Positions 39,096-50,607 of a stretch of DNA of 64,000 nt are shown one piece after another. The translations under genes and the position numbers were made by a program. Source of the DNA: Stictocephala bisonia (lineage: Eukaryota > Arthropoda > Insecta > Hemiptera > Membracidae). The stretch spans positions 7,792,113 to 7,856,112 of the forward strand of contig JAQJVL010000003.1 in assembly GCA_035578905.1 (NCBI GenBank), read 5' to 3'. Under the pieces are notes generated by a model. It ran no database searches and was not told where the DNA came from. It was given only the letters and a program-made list of their open reading frames with translations. Positions within the stretch are counted from its first letter, which is position 1. The number at the start of each line of letters is the position of its first letter.

Positions 39096-40104
39096 TCACA
39101 AAGCAATCCTCTTATTTTCCAAACCATAAAACATATGTGTTGAGATTTAGGGAGTAGCAATATTTCAGTATGTGGGAAAAAGCACTTTAAAAAGACGCCC
39201 CTTCAATCTCAACCAATACAATTTGTTATAGAGTTTAAAGGAAAACTGCCACCTTTATAAGATATGAAAATTTGTAAGTAAAATTCTTCAACGTAATATA
39301 TTTGTATATAATATTTTTTAAATTTGATTTAGTAAATAACATGGTGTAGCATTAGTTCTCTTTTATGTGTTAAGAATCTTCGTTTATGTTTTACTGTACT
39401 TGAATTGTATTAGTGTTGTAGTTTGTTAATTTCCTGTCAGTTTCATGCGACATGTTTTCTGAAGTCAACATGTTTGGTGAGCCTTACCTGTTCAGATGTC
39501 CTGGTTTAGAGGGTTCTAATTGGTTGGTTTAGCTTCTAGAGTCAAGAGGGGGTAGGTCCGTTGGTGGAAGGGTTGCGAGCGTTCGGTCAGTTTTGAAGAT
39601 ATCTTTCGGCGAGTGACCACGTTTGATCTACACGGCGACTTAACCGTTCGGAGTCCTTTTTCCGGTACGGCAATTTATCTTGTTCGCGTGTGAGTGAGAG
39701 GGTGTATGCCGGTCGAGCTTTGTTGTGGTCACATTTGGGATTTTAACCTCCAGGACAGCTACATCTTCCGGAGGCAATTTTGAAATTTTCAATTTAAAGC
39801 AATTTAAAGATTTTGAAATTTACAATTTAAAGAATTTACCATTTATTAATATTACCAATAGAAATTTATTGAAAAAGTTAAATTAATAAAAAAGGTTCTG
39901 GTCTGAAGATATTTAATTTAAAATAATAAAATTTAAAAAAGATGTTATTTTATGTAAATGATATCTTCGAAATATCATACCGATCTATAATGTTGAAATT
40001 ACCTACCCAATTTAGTTTTTATTTTAGAACAAACAAATTACTGATGTCAAATACCTTAGATCCTTACAATAAATCCAACTTCAAGATTTGAAATAAATGC
40101 ATAT
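39096..40104. other. Spacer with a GC-richer island at about 39450-39780
   Basis: The island stands out from the AT-rich flanks and contains CGGTACGGC, TTCGGCGAGTGACC and CCGGTCGAGC. It could be part of an LTR or 5' region of a retroelement, but no terminal repeats, primer site or reading frame is evident. Confidence 0.35.
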
Positions 40105-40253
40105 ATATCTTTTGTGAATCCCAACGGTCTGAGGAATGTTTGCCGAAATCGATAACCATAATATTTTTGAATTTTGTAGTTATATTGTAATATATTTGTG
40201 TTGGGTGACGTTCACTTGTATTGTATCTGCACCAACACATATTATGCTAATTT
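40105..40253 (-). repeat. Second copy of the 1079-1413 element (partial)
   Basis: In plus orientation it parallels the right arm of the first copy (CTTGTATTGTATCTG, CCAACACATATTATGCTAAT). Its reverse complement parallels the left arm plus spacer (ATCGATTTCG, CCTCAGACC). Confidence 0.6.
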
Positions 40254-40325
40254 AGACACTTTTTTACATATAAAACGTGAAAACGTGCAATGTTGACCTT
40301 GTTGCATATTAATTCATAACGCATT

Positions 40326-40529
40326 TCATTCAGAATATATTTTCATATTTGTACAAGTAATCGGCTTTTTCATAAGCATGGTGTCTTTTACGGCAGTAGT
40401 GTCATCAGCACAGGCTATAACAGTAGTATCGAATAAAACTACATTACAGGGGAGATCGTTAGCATATATCAGAAAAAGTAGGGGTCCCAAGATTGATCTT
40501 TGTGTAACTCCATTTCCTTCTTCTAGCAA
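40326..40529 (-). pseudogene. Reverse-transcriptase fossil with GxxQxSxLGPLLF and ADD motifs
   Basis: The 67-codon minus frame contains GVTQRSILGPLLFLIYANDL, corresponding to RT motif GVPQGSxLGPLLFxxYxNDL with P-to-T and G-to-R changes. About 20 residues later CADDTT replaces the catalytic YADDTT. It is a degenerate palm fragment of a non-LTR retrotransposon; no endonuclease or C-terminal domain is visible beside it. Confidence 0.75.
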
Positions 40530-40569
40530 AGTTTAAAAATAATAATTTTTATTTTCGCTTTCAAAACAT

Positions 40570-40980
40570 CCTTAAGATGACATCCTCCTTCACAATGGCC
40601 CGAGCACTTCTCCAAACCGCATACTATGTGTCGCCATGCTAAGGAGTGTGATGTCATTTAACAAAGTATGTGGACTTGTACGTTTTGAAGAGCGAGCGTT
40701 TTTTGTGCACTGAGCGTTGTTGCCAGATTGTGCGAGTCCATAGTCCAGTTCACGTACGGCTGGAATGCGAATCGGAATCTCACCCTCTGTCACTGCTCGT
40801 TCATGTTGGCAACTCCGCACGCTCAGATCTGCAGATCAAGTGGCCTTTCAGGTAAATGACGCGCGTTTTCGCTATACCATGAGCGATCGGTTAGTAATTC
40901 GTATAGTTTATGTAGTTTTCTCCATGATATCGATATTTCCAACTACTGTGGAACCTGAGAGTCAATCAAATAGTTATTAG
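40570..40980. other. GC-richer block, possible transposon interior
   Basis: Contrasts with the AT-rich flanks. It contains an imperfect hairpin (ATGACATCCTCCTT near 40577 against AAGGAGTGTGATGTCAT near 40640). Overlapping frames on both strands show no family motif. Confidence 0.3.
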
Positions 40981-42160
40981 CTTAATACAAATACATTTTT
41001 CATCGATAAAAGTCAAATACATGTTCTTAACTACTACCATTCATTTAACTAGTTATTATGTAAGCTGTCAAAAACATAATCATTAACACTGTGATATTCC
41101 TTATTCGCTAACATTCTTTCGATCTTATATTGAAACTTACTGACACGTCAATTTTTATTTTATGGGGTACAGCATTGCATTTTGATTGTTGTTGAAGTTA
41201 TGTTATATATTTTGTTGAAAAGCTGCTATTTACATATAATCCGTAAAGAAGGTTTGTTAATTTTCTGTACCCGTATTATTTTCCGGAAAGAGGATAACAG
41301 GTCGTACTAAAGTTTTGTTCTGGCCTTCTATTTTTTTGTTATCTAAAATAATCACTTAGTAATGTTTAATTAGTGTTGTACAGGCATCCTTTGAGATCAC
41401 AAAATACCTAAATTTTGAAAATATCGTTGAGTTTGTTATTTATTAACGAATATAAAAGTTAGAAAGCTTATTTCGGATATATATCTCGCACTTTTTAATA
41501 ACTATGGTTCCAACAATTAAAAGCTGTGGATTATATCAATAACTCATCAAAGTTTCAAGCAATCGGATTAATTTTAATTGGACATAGATTTACGCCATGG
41601 AGCTCGTAACGATCTTGGCTCTTACATCTTTACCCAACCGTCGTACTGGTAATATCATTTTAAACAAACTGAATATTTAGTTATTTGTTTTAATTATATA
41701 CTAATTTTAGTGGAATAACCATTGTTGTTTACAGGACATCATTCTGAAAGCACTGCAAATATTCTACCGAAAATATTCATACATCTATGTTTTTTTATCT
41801 TTAGCGTTTAATGGTAAAAAAACAAATCAGTATCTTTTCGACTTACATTCTTCAATCCTTATTTTATTTGATGTAAATCAGTTATAAACATTATTTTTAA
41901 ATCACTTCCCTTCTATGATATGTAAATATTGTTATCAATTTAACAGTAATGTTCATTTTATTGTAAGTTTCGTGAAGCTGTTTTAATAAAAAAACTCTCA
42001 ATCGGTTTCGATCAACTGATATGCGTATCATTAACAACAACGTCGTTTGAAACAAAATTTTCCAATCAATATTTAAATAAAACCTTCATTTTTACAAGCC
42101 TCTTTTGTGAGTTGAAATTAATAACGATAATGACTTATTAATCAAATATACATATAGATA
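40981..42160. other. AT-rich spacer, nothing recognised
   Basis: No supported feature. Confidence 0.5.
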
Positions 42161-42162
42161 TA

Positions 42163-42743
42163 CTGGGTGTGTATAAAGTCTGGGTTCGGCTTCATTTTTA
42201 ACAAACCATAGCAGATAATATTTTTATACTTTGCAAAGTGTTATTTGGCTATGTACACTATGCTATTGCCATGGCATGCCTACTATGAGGATACAGCCCA
42301 CAGAGGAAGTCATACAAAACTTAAATGTAAGCATGGGTCGAGTGATGCCTCATTTTAAAGAGCTCAGTTAGTAGAGTTGAACGCCGCAATCCGCATCTCG
42401 AAAGGTTTAGCCAATCAGAATTGGTGTAGTGTATTAGGTACAAATTGTGAAGTACATTATGCGCTGCCATTTCTGACTGGATAAGCTTTTTTAGATGCGG
42501 ATTGAAGCGTTCAAATCTACTAACTAAGATCTTTAAAATGATGTATCACTCGATCCAAGCTTATATTTAAGATGTTTATGATTTATGATTAACGGCTGTG
42601 AGCCGTCCAGCCATGGTGACATGTCAAAGTAATAGCAAGAGAAAATTGTTTACAAATCCATATAACACTGTGCAAAGTTTATAGATGTCATGTGCTATGG
42701 TTAATTAAATATTAAGCCGTGCCCAGACTTTATAGACACCCTG
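42163..42743. mobile_element. Fold-back MITE, 581 bp, TA target duplication
   Basis: Begins CTGGGTGTGTATAAAGTCTG and ends with the near-complement CAGACTTTATAGACACCCTG, flanked by TA at 42161-42162 and 42744-42745. The two arms (about 260 bp each, roughly three quarters identical by eye) pair almost to the centre near 42450. No transposase. TA duplication and CAGGGTG ends suit a Tc1/mariner-mobilised MITE (inference). Confidence 0.88.
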
Positions 42744-43294
42744 TATATTTTACTAGAGGACACCTATGCACTTACTAGGGACATTTCACCTCGCTCTTAT
42801 AACATGAAGCGAGTCAGACCAAAGTATATGTTTTCTCGAGTCAGACCAAAGTTCGTTGCCCTCTAAACTCTTGTTGATTAAAAGTTAAAAACAGCCTAAA
42901 ATTGCATCATGTCACTTGAATTTTGAAACATTTTCGGGGAGCATCTCCCAGACTCCCCGGTCCTTTAACCCCCTCCTAAATGTTTCCCTGGGTACGGCCG
43001 TGAATAAGATATTATTTGTACATTTGTTTTTACTGATACAAAAAACACTTAACTTCAAAGTGAAATTTTGTGGGGGAAATTCCTGAACCCTTTGAAATAA
43101 AACTGCAATTTGACAAGAAGATGTTTTTCCTCCATCAATATTTAACCATGTTTTAAGTTATACAAAATTAATGAAGTACGCAATTCTAATAACAATAAAT
43201 TTGAAATCTCTTTGATAAAGCTAGTTGGAGCCAATGCCGTACAACTTGATCTGATATATTGAAACAGCCCATACATGATTAACAATAATGAAAT
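42744..43294. other. Spacer with short direct repeat and GC-rich patch
   Basis: GAGTCAGACCAAAGT occurs twice about 30 bp apart (42811 and 42839). A GC-rich patch at about 42930-43010 (GGGGAGCATCTCCCAGACTC, ending CTGGGTACGGCCGTG) looks like a worn repeat tail; family not assigned. Confidence 0.4.
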
Positions 43295-43365
43295 TCATGC
43301 AGACCCACCCGCCCACCCATACACGTACAGTGATATTGACCCAGCCGCCCACCCATACATGTAAT
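43295..43365. repeat. Two relic units of the GTGTATGGGTGGG minisatellite, inverted
   Basis: GACCCACCCGCCCACCCATA then CACGTACAGTGATATTGACC is the reverse complement of the 475-965 unit, followed by a second unit. Confidence 0.8.
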
Positions 43366-45034
43366 GACATTTTGTTATAATTCATTACATTGTCCGCTTC
43401 CCTCTTACGTCAAGTTTCACCACCTGTTGTTCGTATGATAAACAGTATAAAAGCAATATTTATTACCTACCTTTTTTAGCTCTTTGAGAGACAATATATT
43501 AAAATCCCTTCGTATCATGCTTATAAAGAACATTTGCACTGATTTTCATTGCTAACAGCCTTATATTTTTTGAGAAACTGAGACCAATCAGTCATTGGTA
43601 TTTAATTTTTATATATTATCTTGAAAAAATTAACCACTTTTATTTTTAGAATTACCATGAGTAGGTATAGTTTAGCTATGGTATGCTGTTAAATGTTGTT
43701 AATAACAATATCAGGAATCGATGGACTATGGTTTGAATCATATTCAAATTAAATATCTTTCATGTTTTGTTATTTTTTTGTATAAGTGCTTTTCAAGGGG
43801 TGCCCTCCATTATAGACTGTTTACTCGTTGCAGAGCTATAATTGATTGTAATATAAATGTTTTGTACGATTTTTGTTGTATAACCTATGATTTCTTATAT
43901 TCTTAACTTAAAACCTAAATTTATATCTCTTGCCGTCTCAAATACCATTGTGATAAATGGGCGGGGTATCGACAGTGTTTTCTGAGGAAGAGTAATGGAG
44001 GCTCGTATTTCACTGACGGCAACATTTGGCAGTGAATCAACTGTTGAAGTGGGAGGAATGACATTCTGCCGAACAGGTGGAGGTGATATTCTACAGCTGT
44101 AATATTTCCTAACTTCAATTGTTTGTTTTTCTAAACTCAATTTTCTAACCTCAATCACAACAAAATGTTGTAGAAGATGTTTTCTGACGAAAATGTATAT
44201 GTATGGTTAGAATTATGATAAGGATGACTGTATCTAAGGAACATTCGAATTCAGTTAGTAACCAGACTACACATATCATCGACACTCATCCTACTCTTAT
44301 GAAATCATTCATATTCGCCTTAAAATACGCACAAAATTGTGTCGGCCTCTCAAATCTAAGAATTTAAATTTGTTCTTGTAAACGATGATTAAATATTTTA
44401 AAGACCACTTCTTTCAATACAGGAATATTTTCCACTTGTACCATTTTCATTATAGCAAGTAAATAAATTAAAAAAATTATTTTAAATAAAATGCCTAATT
44501 ACAAACCTCAAGAGGAAAAATCTGTAATTTGTTGTCAGCTATTCGTAAAAACTACTTCTCAGAGGCACCAGTGAAGTACTCGCAAAGACAACTAATGGGT
44601 GTAATTAAACCGCTCTAGTTAAATGTTCAAGACGTTCTCCTCCGTTTCTTAATTAAGAATACTTTAATTGTGTTGTAAATTTAACTGTCTATCTGAAAGC
44701 TACTTCAGAATTTTAAATTAATCTCACTGCTTAAACCTATGACTTTGTAATTTACACTTGTATTTAAACACTACTTAATTTTTTATTTCTTTTTTTATCT
44801 CTTGTTAATATTATTAAAACGTGCCATATTTTTCGTTACTGCCTTACAATTTTGTTGGTTGACAAAAAGATTGTTTAATAAATCAATTGACAAGTAAAGT
44901 TTCATTAATTTTTATATTAACCACGGACTTTTACTGTTACTGATTTAACAATTCCTAACACAGTAACGAAATTGTGAACATTAATTTAAATATTACTATT
45001 TTTCCATCTTAAGGTCAATTAACGTATAGGCTAT
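43366..45034. other. AT-rich spacer
   Basis: Nothing recognised except the small minus-strand frame at 43895-44158. Confidence 0.45.
43895..44158 (-). other. Unidentified 87-codon open frame
   Basis: The translation starts MIEVRKLSLEKQTIEVRKYY and continues Pro/Ser/Val-rich, less AT-driven than neighbouring frames. The charged helical start recalls the C-terminal coil of Myb/MADF-like proteins found with some DNA transposons, but there is no diagnostic residue. It could be a decayed transposon gene or chance. Confidence 0.25.
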
Positions 45035-45037
45035 TAA

Positions 45038-45670
45038 TACCACTGTATTGGTTGGGTCAATATCACAGTACGTGTATGGGTAGTATGGTCGATACAACTG
45101 TACGTGTAAGAGTTGTTGGGTCAATACCACTATACGTGAAAGAATGGGTGGGTCAATGACACTGTATCTTTATGGTTGGGTGGGTCAATGTGTAAGGTTA
45201 GGTGGGTCAATTACACTGTACGTGTAAGGGTGGGTGGGTCAATACCACTTTACGTGTATGGATTGGTAGATCAATTACACTGTACGTGTAAGGGTGGTTG
45301 GATCAATACCACTGTATGTATATGGGTGGTTGGGTTAATACCACTGTATGTGTATGGGTGGGGGGTACAATACCACTGTATGTGTATGGGTGGGTGGGTC
45401 AATTACACTGTATGTGTAAGGGTGGTTGGGTCAATACCACTGTATGTGTAAGGGTGGTTGGGTCAATACCACTGTATGTGTATGGGTGGGGGTACAATAC
45501 CACTGTATGTGTATGGGTGGGGGGGTACAATACCACTGTATGTGTAAGGATGGTTGGGTCAATACCACTGTATGTGTATGGGTGGGGGGTACAATACCAC
45601 TGTATATGTATGGATGGGTGGGTCAATAGCAATGTATGTATTTGGGTGGTTGGGTCAATTCCACTATATA
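45038..45670. repeat. Minisatellite array, 32-bp unit, about 19 copies
   Basis: TCAATACC recurs every 32 bp (45303, 45335; 45431, 45463) with the core CCACTGTATGTGTATGGGTG. This is the 36-bp family with one GGGT-like tetramer fewer. Variants GGGGGGTACAATACC appear in blocks near 45360, 45490 and 45580. Frames of up to 147 codons follow from the repeat and are not genes. Confidence 0.93.
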
Positions 45671-46112
45671 TATATACGGTGTGTATATACGGAATTTCGT
45701 ACGTGTATATACGGAAATTAATCAAACAATATAGCCATTAGTATAATTTAATAAATACTTGTTATGATCAAAGTTAAAGAAAATTTACAGCAATAACGTA
45801 TTAATAGAATTCATATACAGTATTATCAAAGTGCTGCAGATATATAGTATAAGAAGGATATTTCTCAGCTATTTGAACGTAACATAACACTAATTAAACA
45901 CGTTTTAAATATTATAATTCATTAGTAAGATTCCGATCGTTGAGATATGGGCTAATTAGTGTATATAAACAAGCGTAGTCATTGTTACTAACTAAGGTCG
46001 ACTGTTTTTCATAAAGATCAATTTATTAATAACCCAATAACCAGTTTAACTAAGGGGCCTACAGATTTACATGGAATCCTAAAGACGTAGTATTAGTCTA
46101 ATTTTCAGCTAA
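45671..46112. other. AT-rich DNA, nothing recognised
   Basis: No supported feature. Confidence 0.5.
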
Positions 46113-46431
46113 CTGACAAGCCTGACATCACAGATAACTAACTGACAAGCTTGACATCACAGATAACTAACTGACAAGCCTGACATCACAGATAACTAAC
46201 TGACAAGCCTGACATCACAGATAACTAACTGACAAGCCTGACATCACAGATAACTAACTGACAAGCCTGACATCACAGATAACTAACTGACAAGCCTGAC
46301 ATCACAGATAACTAACTGACAAGCCTGACATCACAGATAACTAACTGACAAGCCTGACATCACAGATAACTAACTGACAAGCCTGACATCACAGATAACT
46401 AACTGACAAGCCTGACATCACAGATAACTAA
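46113..46431. repeat. 29-bp tandem array, 11 copies
   Basis: CTGACAAGCCTGACATCACA recurs exactly every 29 bp from 46113 to 46403, nearly without variation (one T for C early on). The last unit runs directly into the terminal inverted repeat at 46412-46449 and shares CTGACATCACAGATAACTAA with it. Confidence 0.97.
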
Positions 46432-46657
46432 CTCTACCCAGATAGCTCACAATATATACGGTAAAAGCGCACGCGCTGTTTAAGGAGTTTTAAGGCAACA
46501 CGATTTGGCAAGACTGAGTTCGATCTGGCAACGCCGCCCAGTTCACGGCGCTCGACGCGCTTATAAGCGGTCGGTTCACATACAACGAAGAATTTTTCAA
46601 GTCTCTTTAGCGTGGGAATGAGCTATCCAGGTAGAGTTAGTTATGTCTGACACTCAG
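46412..46657. mobile_element. Small inverted-repeat element, about 246 bp
   Basis: Left end 46412-46449 and right end 46619-46657 are inverted repeats of 38-39 bp; the inner portions pair as ATAACTAACTCTACC and GATAGCTCA against their complements. The interior (46450-46618) is GC-rich with GGCAACGCCGCCCAG and CGCTCGACGCGC. No coding capacity. Class unknown; the outer left end is duplicated as the 29-bp array. Confidence 0.75.
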
Positions 46658-48627
46658 TTCTCTTTCCCTACACCTTGACTACCACCCAACGTGAACATCG
46701 CAGAATTTTCTAGTTGTGTGTCTACTTTGATCGCAACCACTGATCGGACGACATTAAGAGGATTTAGAATAAAGCCTATCACCTGCAATCTCCTTGTCCC
46801 CAAGTGCCGACTAGTGTATTAGTGTAATATTATATAGATTGTATTACTGTGATCGATTTCTGTAAACAGCGTCAAATTTATGTAAATTTTGACAGTCAAA
46901 TTAACAGTTTGCTATAAAAAATATTTTATTTATTACAGCAAGTCAACAAGGCATTTACATTACTATTGTAGCCATGTATATCATTATAAATAACACGTAA
47001 CTCAAAACAAAAATACCTTATATTGATATAATTATGATCTAAGGTGTTCTTTGTTTTTAGACATTACTATAATTGTGTTTTGCCATTGTTCACATTTGCG
47101 TTAATATCGTGTTTAAGAGCTGTTACTGTGGTTGAAAAGGCAATCTCATTAACGAGAATTAATTGGCAACTACGACGGTCCCAGTAATCTTAACGTTTCA
47201 ACAAATCCGGGCGTAAATTATTGCCTCAGATTCTATTTTAGATAAAATAATGTTATGTGTTGGTCTTTTTTACAATATACGTCATAGAACTTTATAAAAT
47301 TGTCTTCCACCAGTAATATCAAATCTATAGAAAAATTTTTGATCTTTGAGGCTATACTACGCTATAGAATATTAAATAAGTTTACAGTTACTTCGCCATT
47401 TACCAATTTTATATCAATAATGATGATAACGTACATGTTATTGATTGTATTTATTAATTATACCAAAATCAAGTAAGTTTAATAGCTAATAACTAAATAA
47501 TACAAACCAAACGAAAAACTGTAATTGAAATTAAAGTAATTTTTACCGACTTAATTTATTTTTTGTTATAATACACTAAAACATATTGTCTAAAAAGAGC
47601 AACGTGCATTAATATTGAGCACTAGGATATTTTTCAATCTTAACTAACATTCTCATTAGTAAATATTTTTTCACTGTGCAGCAAAAATACGCAAAAGTGC
47701 TTTAAGTTATTTCATTTAATATAATTCAAACGATAATACGTCTGCAAGATCACCTGTGAGTCTTAAAAACTATTTATTTGTACTCCATCCTAAATCAAAC
47801 AAATAACAGCATCCGATGCAATTATCTCTTTGGATATACCTCGATTGGCCATAAAAATTGATGGGATCTGATAAAATGACTAAAAAAGATCAATTGGTGA
47901 AATAATTTTCAGAACCATAACTGATCAACATGTCTCATATTATTCCTACCATTTGTCATCTAAAATTTAGTTGAGCAGTTTTTTAGTCTTGTATAGTTTT
48001 AATCAATTTTGCAAATTTATCTATACATAACCAATATTAGAATTACGAAAGTAGCGTTTGTATAGCCTAAAGACAGCTGTATGTTGCGAATAGAAGGTGA
48101 GTATGTTCAATTTTATTTATATATTTTTACAATGTTATTGAAATTAACGTCAATTTTTGTAAATAAAATTCCCTTCTTTAATTTTTCTAAATTTTAAAAG
48201 CTTCAATTAATTGCATATTTTTTTTATATTCCTGATTACTAAGAAATATATTGTTCAGTTATACTATTAATCAATTATTTTATTTATCAAGTAGATATGT
48301 ATATTCAGTGGTTATATAGTTCTCTAGCCTAATTAGATTAATTAAGAGATGTCTTTATGCAAACATTATAAATGTATGTACACACGAAGATTAATATTGT
48401 ATCAAACAAATTTTTATCAAATATAAATGACTTAAAAGAATGCTTCAACATAATAAATTGAATTTATAACGTTTATGCGAGTAAATTTGTATTGGTGCTG
48501 TTGTTAAATTTAATTATTTAAATAATAATAGTTGATGCATTATTTTCTCCAATTATTCTGATTAAATAGATTTGGTGTGTGGCTTACTAGCAAGAGCTGG
48601 TTGTTAGCTCTCGTAGCTGTCCAAGTA
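46658..48627. other. AT-rich spacer, nothing recognised
   Basis: No supported feature. Confidence 0.5.
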
Positions 48628-48629
48628 TA

Positions 48630-49438
48630 CAGAGTGTAACTGAAATACTTGGACAAACTTCAGGAGGTCATATAAACATATTCACCGTTTTCTGAATGTC
48701 TGTCTCTGTCTGTACTTTTTACATTATAATTTTTTTCTCAGCAACCATAAAAGCTAGAGTGTCGAACTTTTACACATATGCTATACTATTAATAGTCTAT
48801 TACATACAAAAATTGAAAAAAAATTATATAACATTCTCAAAATGGCGGCTAGTTAAAAACTTTGGCGTTAAATTCCAGAAAAAGTATACCCTGTATAAAA
48901 TAAATACCAAAGTAACAAATTATAGCAAATTTTATTATAAAACTAACGATACCTTATTTATTGAGAAAAATAAGAAATGAATAATTTGTGGTATTTTATT
49001 TAATCTAGTTACACTTAAAGTTTTGTTCTTCAAGTGTAACTATATTAAAGAAAATTATGCATTTCTTGTTTTTGTTTTTCAATAAATAAGGTATCGTTAG
49101 TTTTATAATAAAATTTGCTATAGTTTATTTACTGTTGTGTTTTTTATACAGGGTTTATTTTTTATGAAATTTAACGTCATAGTTTTTAACTAGCTACCAT
49201 TTTTATATTTTTTAACGATGTTTTTAAATGTTTTATGTAATAGAATATTGCTAGTATAGCATATGTGCAAATTTCTAACACTCTACCTTTTATGGTTGCT
49301 GAAAAAAATTATAAAGTAAAAATCACAGACGGGCAAACAGACAGAAAACTAGGACATATATTTATATGACATGTTTTGTTTGTTTTGACCCCAGGAACGA
49401 CCTCCTGATGTTTGACAAAGTATTTCAGTTGCACCCTG
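48630..49438. mobile_element. Fold-back MITE, 809 bp, TA target duplication
   Basis: Begins CAGAGTGTAACTGAAATACT and ends with the complement AGTATTTCAGTTGCACCCTG, flanked by TA at 48628-48629 and 49439-49440. Arms of about 390-405 bp pair along their full length, meeting at AGTTACACTT/AAGTGTAACT around 49020. The 94-codon frame at 48696-48980 lies wholly in the left arm and is not a gene. Ends resemble those of 42163-42743 (CAGGGTG), suggesting the same transposase class. Confidence 0.93.
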
Positions 49439-49440
49439 TA

Positions 49441-50099
49441 TCTTATCTAAGATCTTTATTTTCAGTCCCTATACAAACTATTAAATATTTGCTAAAATTT
49501 AATTCCCTACTGTACTTGACACTTATAATTATTATCGCTTGAAAATGGTAATAAGTTTTCTGTTTTAAGAGTTAATACATAATATATAAAAAACTTAAAA
49601 TACTATCAGTTGACAGCTTATATAATATTTGAGATCAATTTACAAAATGATAGTTTCAATCCTCTAAGTTATTACTCTTGTAGTCCCTATTAAAATACAG
49701 TAACATGTAATAAATATATTTGTACTTGAACGTTTACGATAGTCATCGTCTGCTTGTTAAGGACGATTGGTATTCACCAACAAAATTACTTTGCACCTAT
49801 TCTTTTATATTTCTATTAAACCTTGTCTTTAGATTCCAACAGTATGTAAAAGTGGTTGAGTATGTATTTAGCTTATAATAAAACATTTTTATAGCACTAA
49901 AAACTATAAACCTTAAACGTGTATTTTTACTAATATTTGGTTTGGATGACGAAAATATATAAACAAAATAGTGAAACGTAAATGGTTTATTTTCATAGTT
50001 TATAGTACTATATTAAGGTTTCACAATTGACATTGTTAAGAACTTTATATATTTCGTTCTAGATCTGTAGATCTAGGCCAAATCACTGATTATGAATTT
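49441..50099. other. AT-rich DNA, nothing recognised
   Basis: No supported feature. Confidence 0.5.
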
Positions 50100-50607
50100 G
50101 ATATTTTTGGGAACGTGAAGTTAGCGGGAGCGCCGTGACATTATGTGGGTAGGCAATATGGGTGCTGTATCTATATTGTATTCACCAGATGCAGGGGCTC
50201 TCAGTGCCAATAGGCTTTCAGCTGTGGTTTACTTGTTCCTATGAAGTTTTGTGAGAACTATAGTGATCTGGCGATTAGTGTGCTGGGCCGATCTTTATCT
50301 TCATTTTGTCTTTGAAAATATTATGTTGGCTTGATCATTGAGTTGCTGTTGTGGCTTTGTTACTTCTGGGAGACTGTGGTGGTATTTTTGTAAGAGTTAT
50401 TGAGGAGCTGGTGATCGAGGTGAGCTGACCGTTATCTCTTTTATTATTTGAATGTGGTCTTGCTTTGAGGAGTATGAGATTGGCGTGCCTACTAGATTGT
50501 TGCTGGGGCTTACTCTTACTTTGGCAGAACTGGTGAAGTTTTCGTGGAAACTGGCAGAAATTAGTGAGGAACTAGAACTGATCGATATCACGGAATCATC
50601 AGAGCTG
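50100..50607 (-). other. GC-richer block with a Ser/Pro-rich minus-strand frame
   Basis: Base composition differs from the flanks. The minus strand reads a Ser-rich stretch (ISISSSSSLISASF...VRVSPS) over 50397-50607; the plus strand has a Leu/Glu-rich frame at 50452-50682. Neither has a recognisable domain. Together with the adjacent 49-bp array (upstream on the minus strand) it could be the 5' part of an unknown element. Confidence 0.3.

Noticed and set aside
39450..39790. Solo LTR
   Set aside because: No TG...CA ends with target duplication and no second copy in the window.
42930..43010. GC-rich tail resembling a common hAT-type repeat end
   Set aside because: The match is from memory of general appearance only; no terminal inverted repeats or 8-bp duplication found.
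45176..45741. Frames of up to 147 codons over the 45-kb array
   Set aside because: Repeat-driven, open on both strands, no motif.
48696..48980. 94-codon plus-strand open frame
   Set aside because: Lies entirely in one arm of a fold-back element and is AT-driven.
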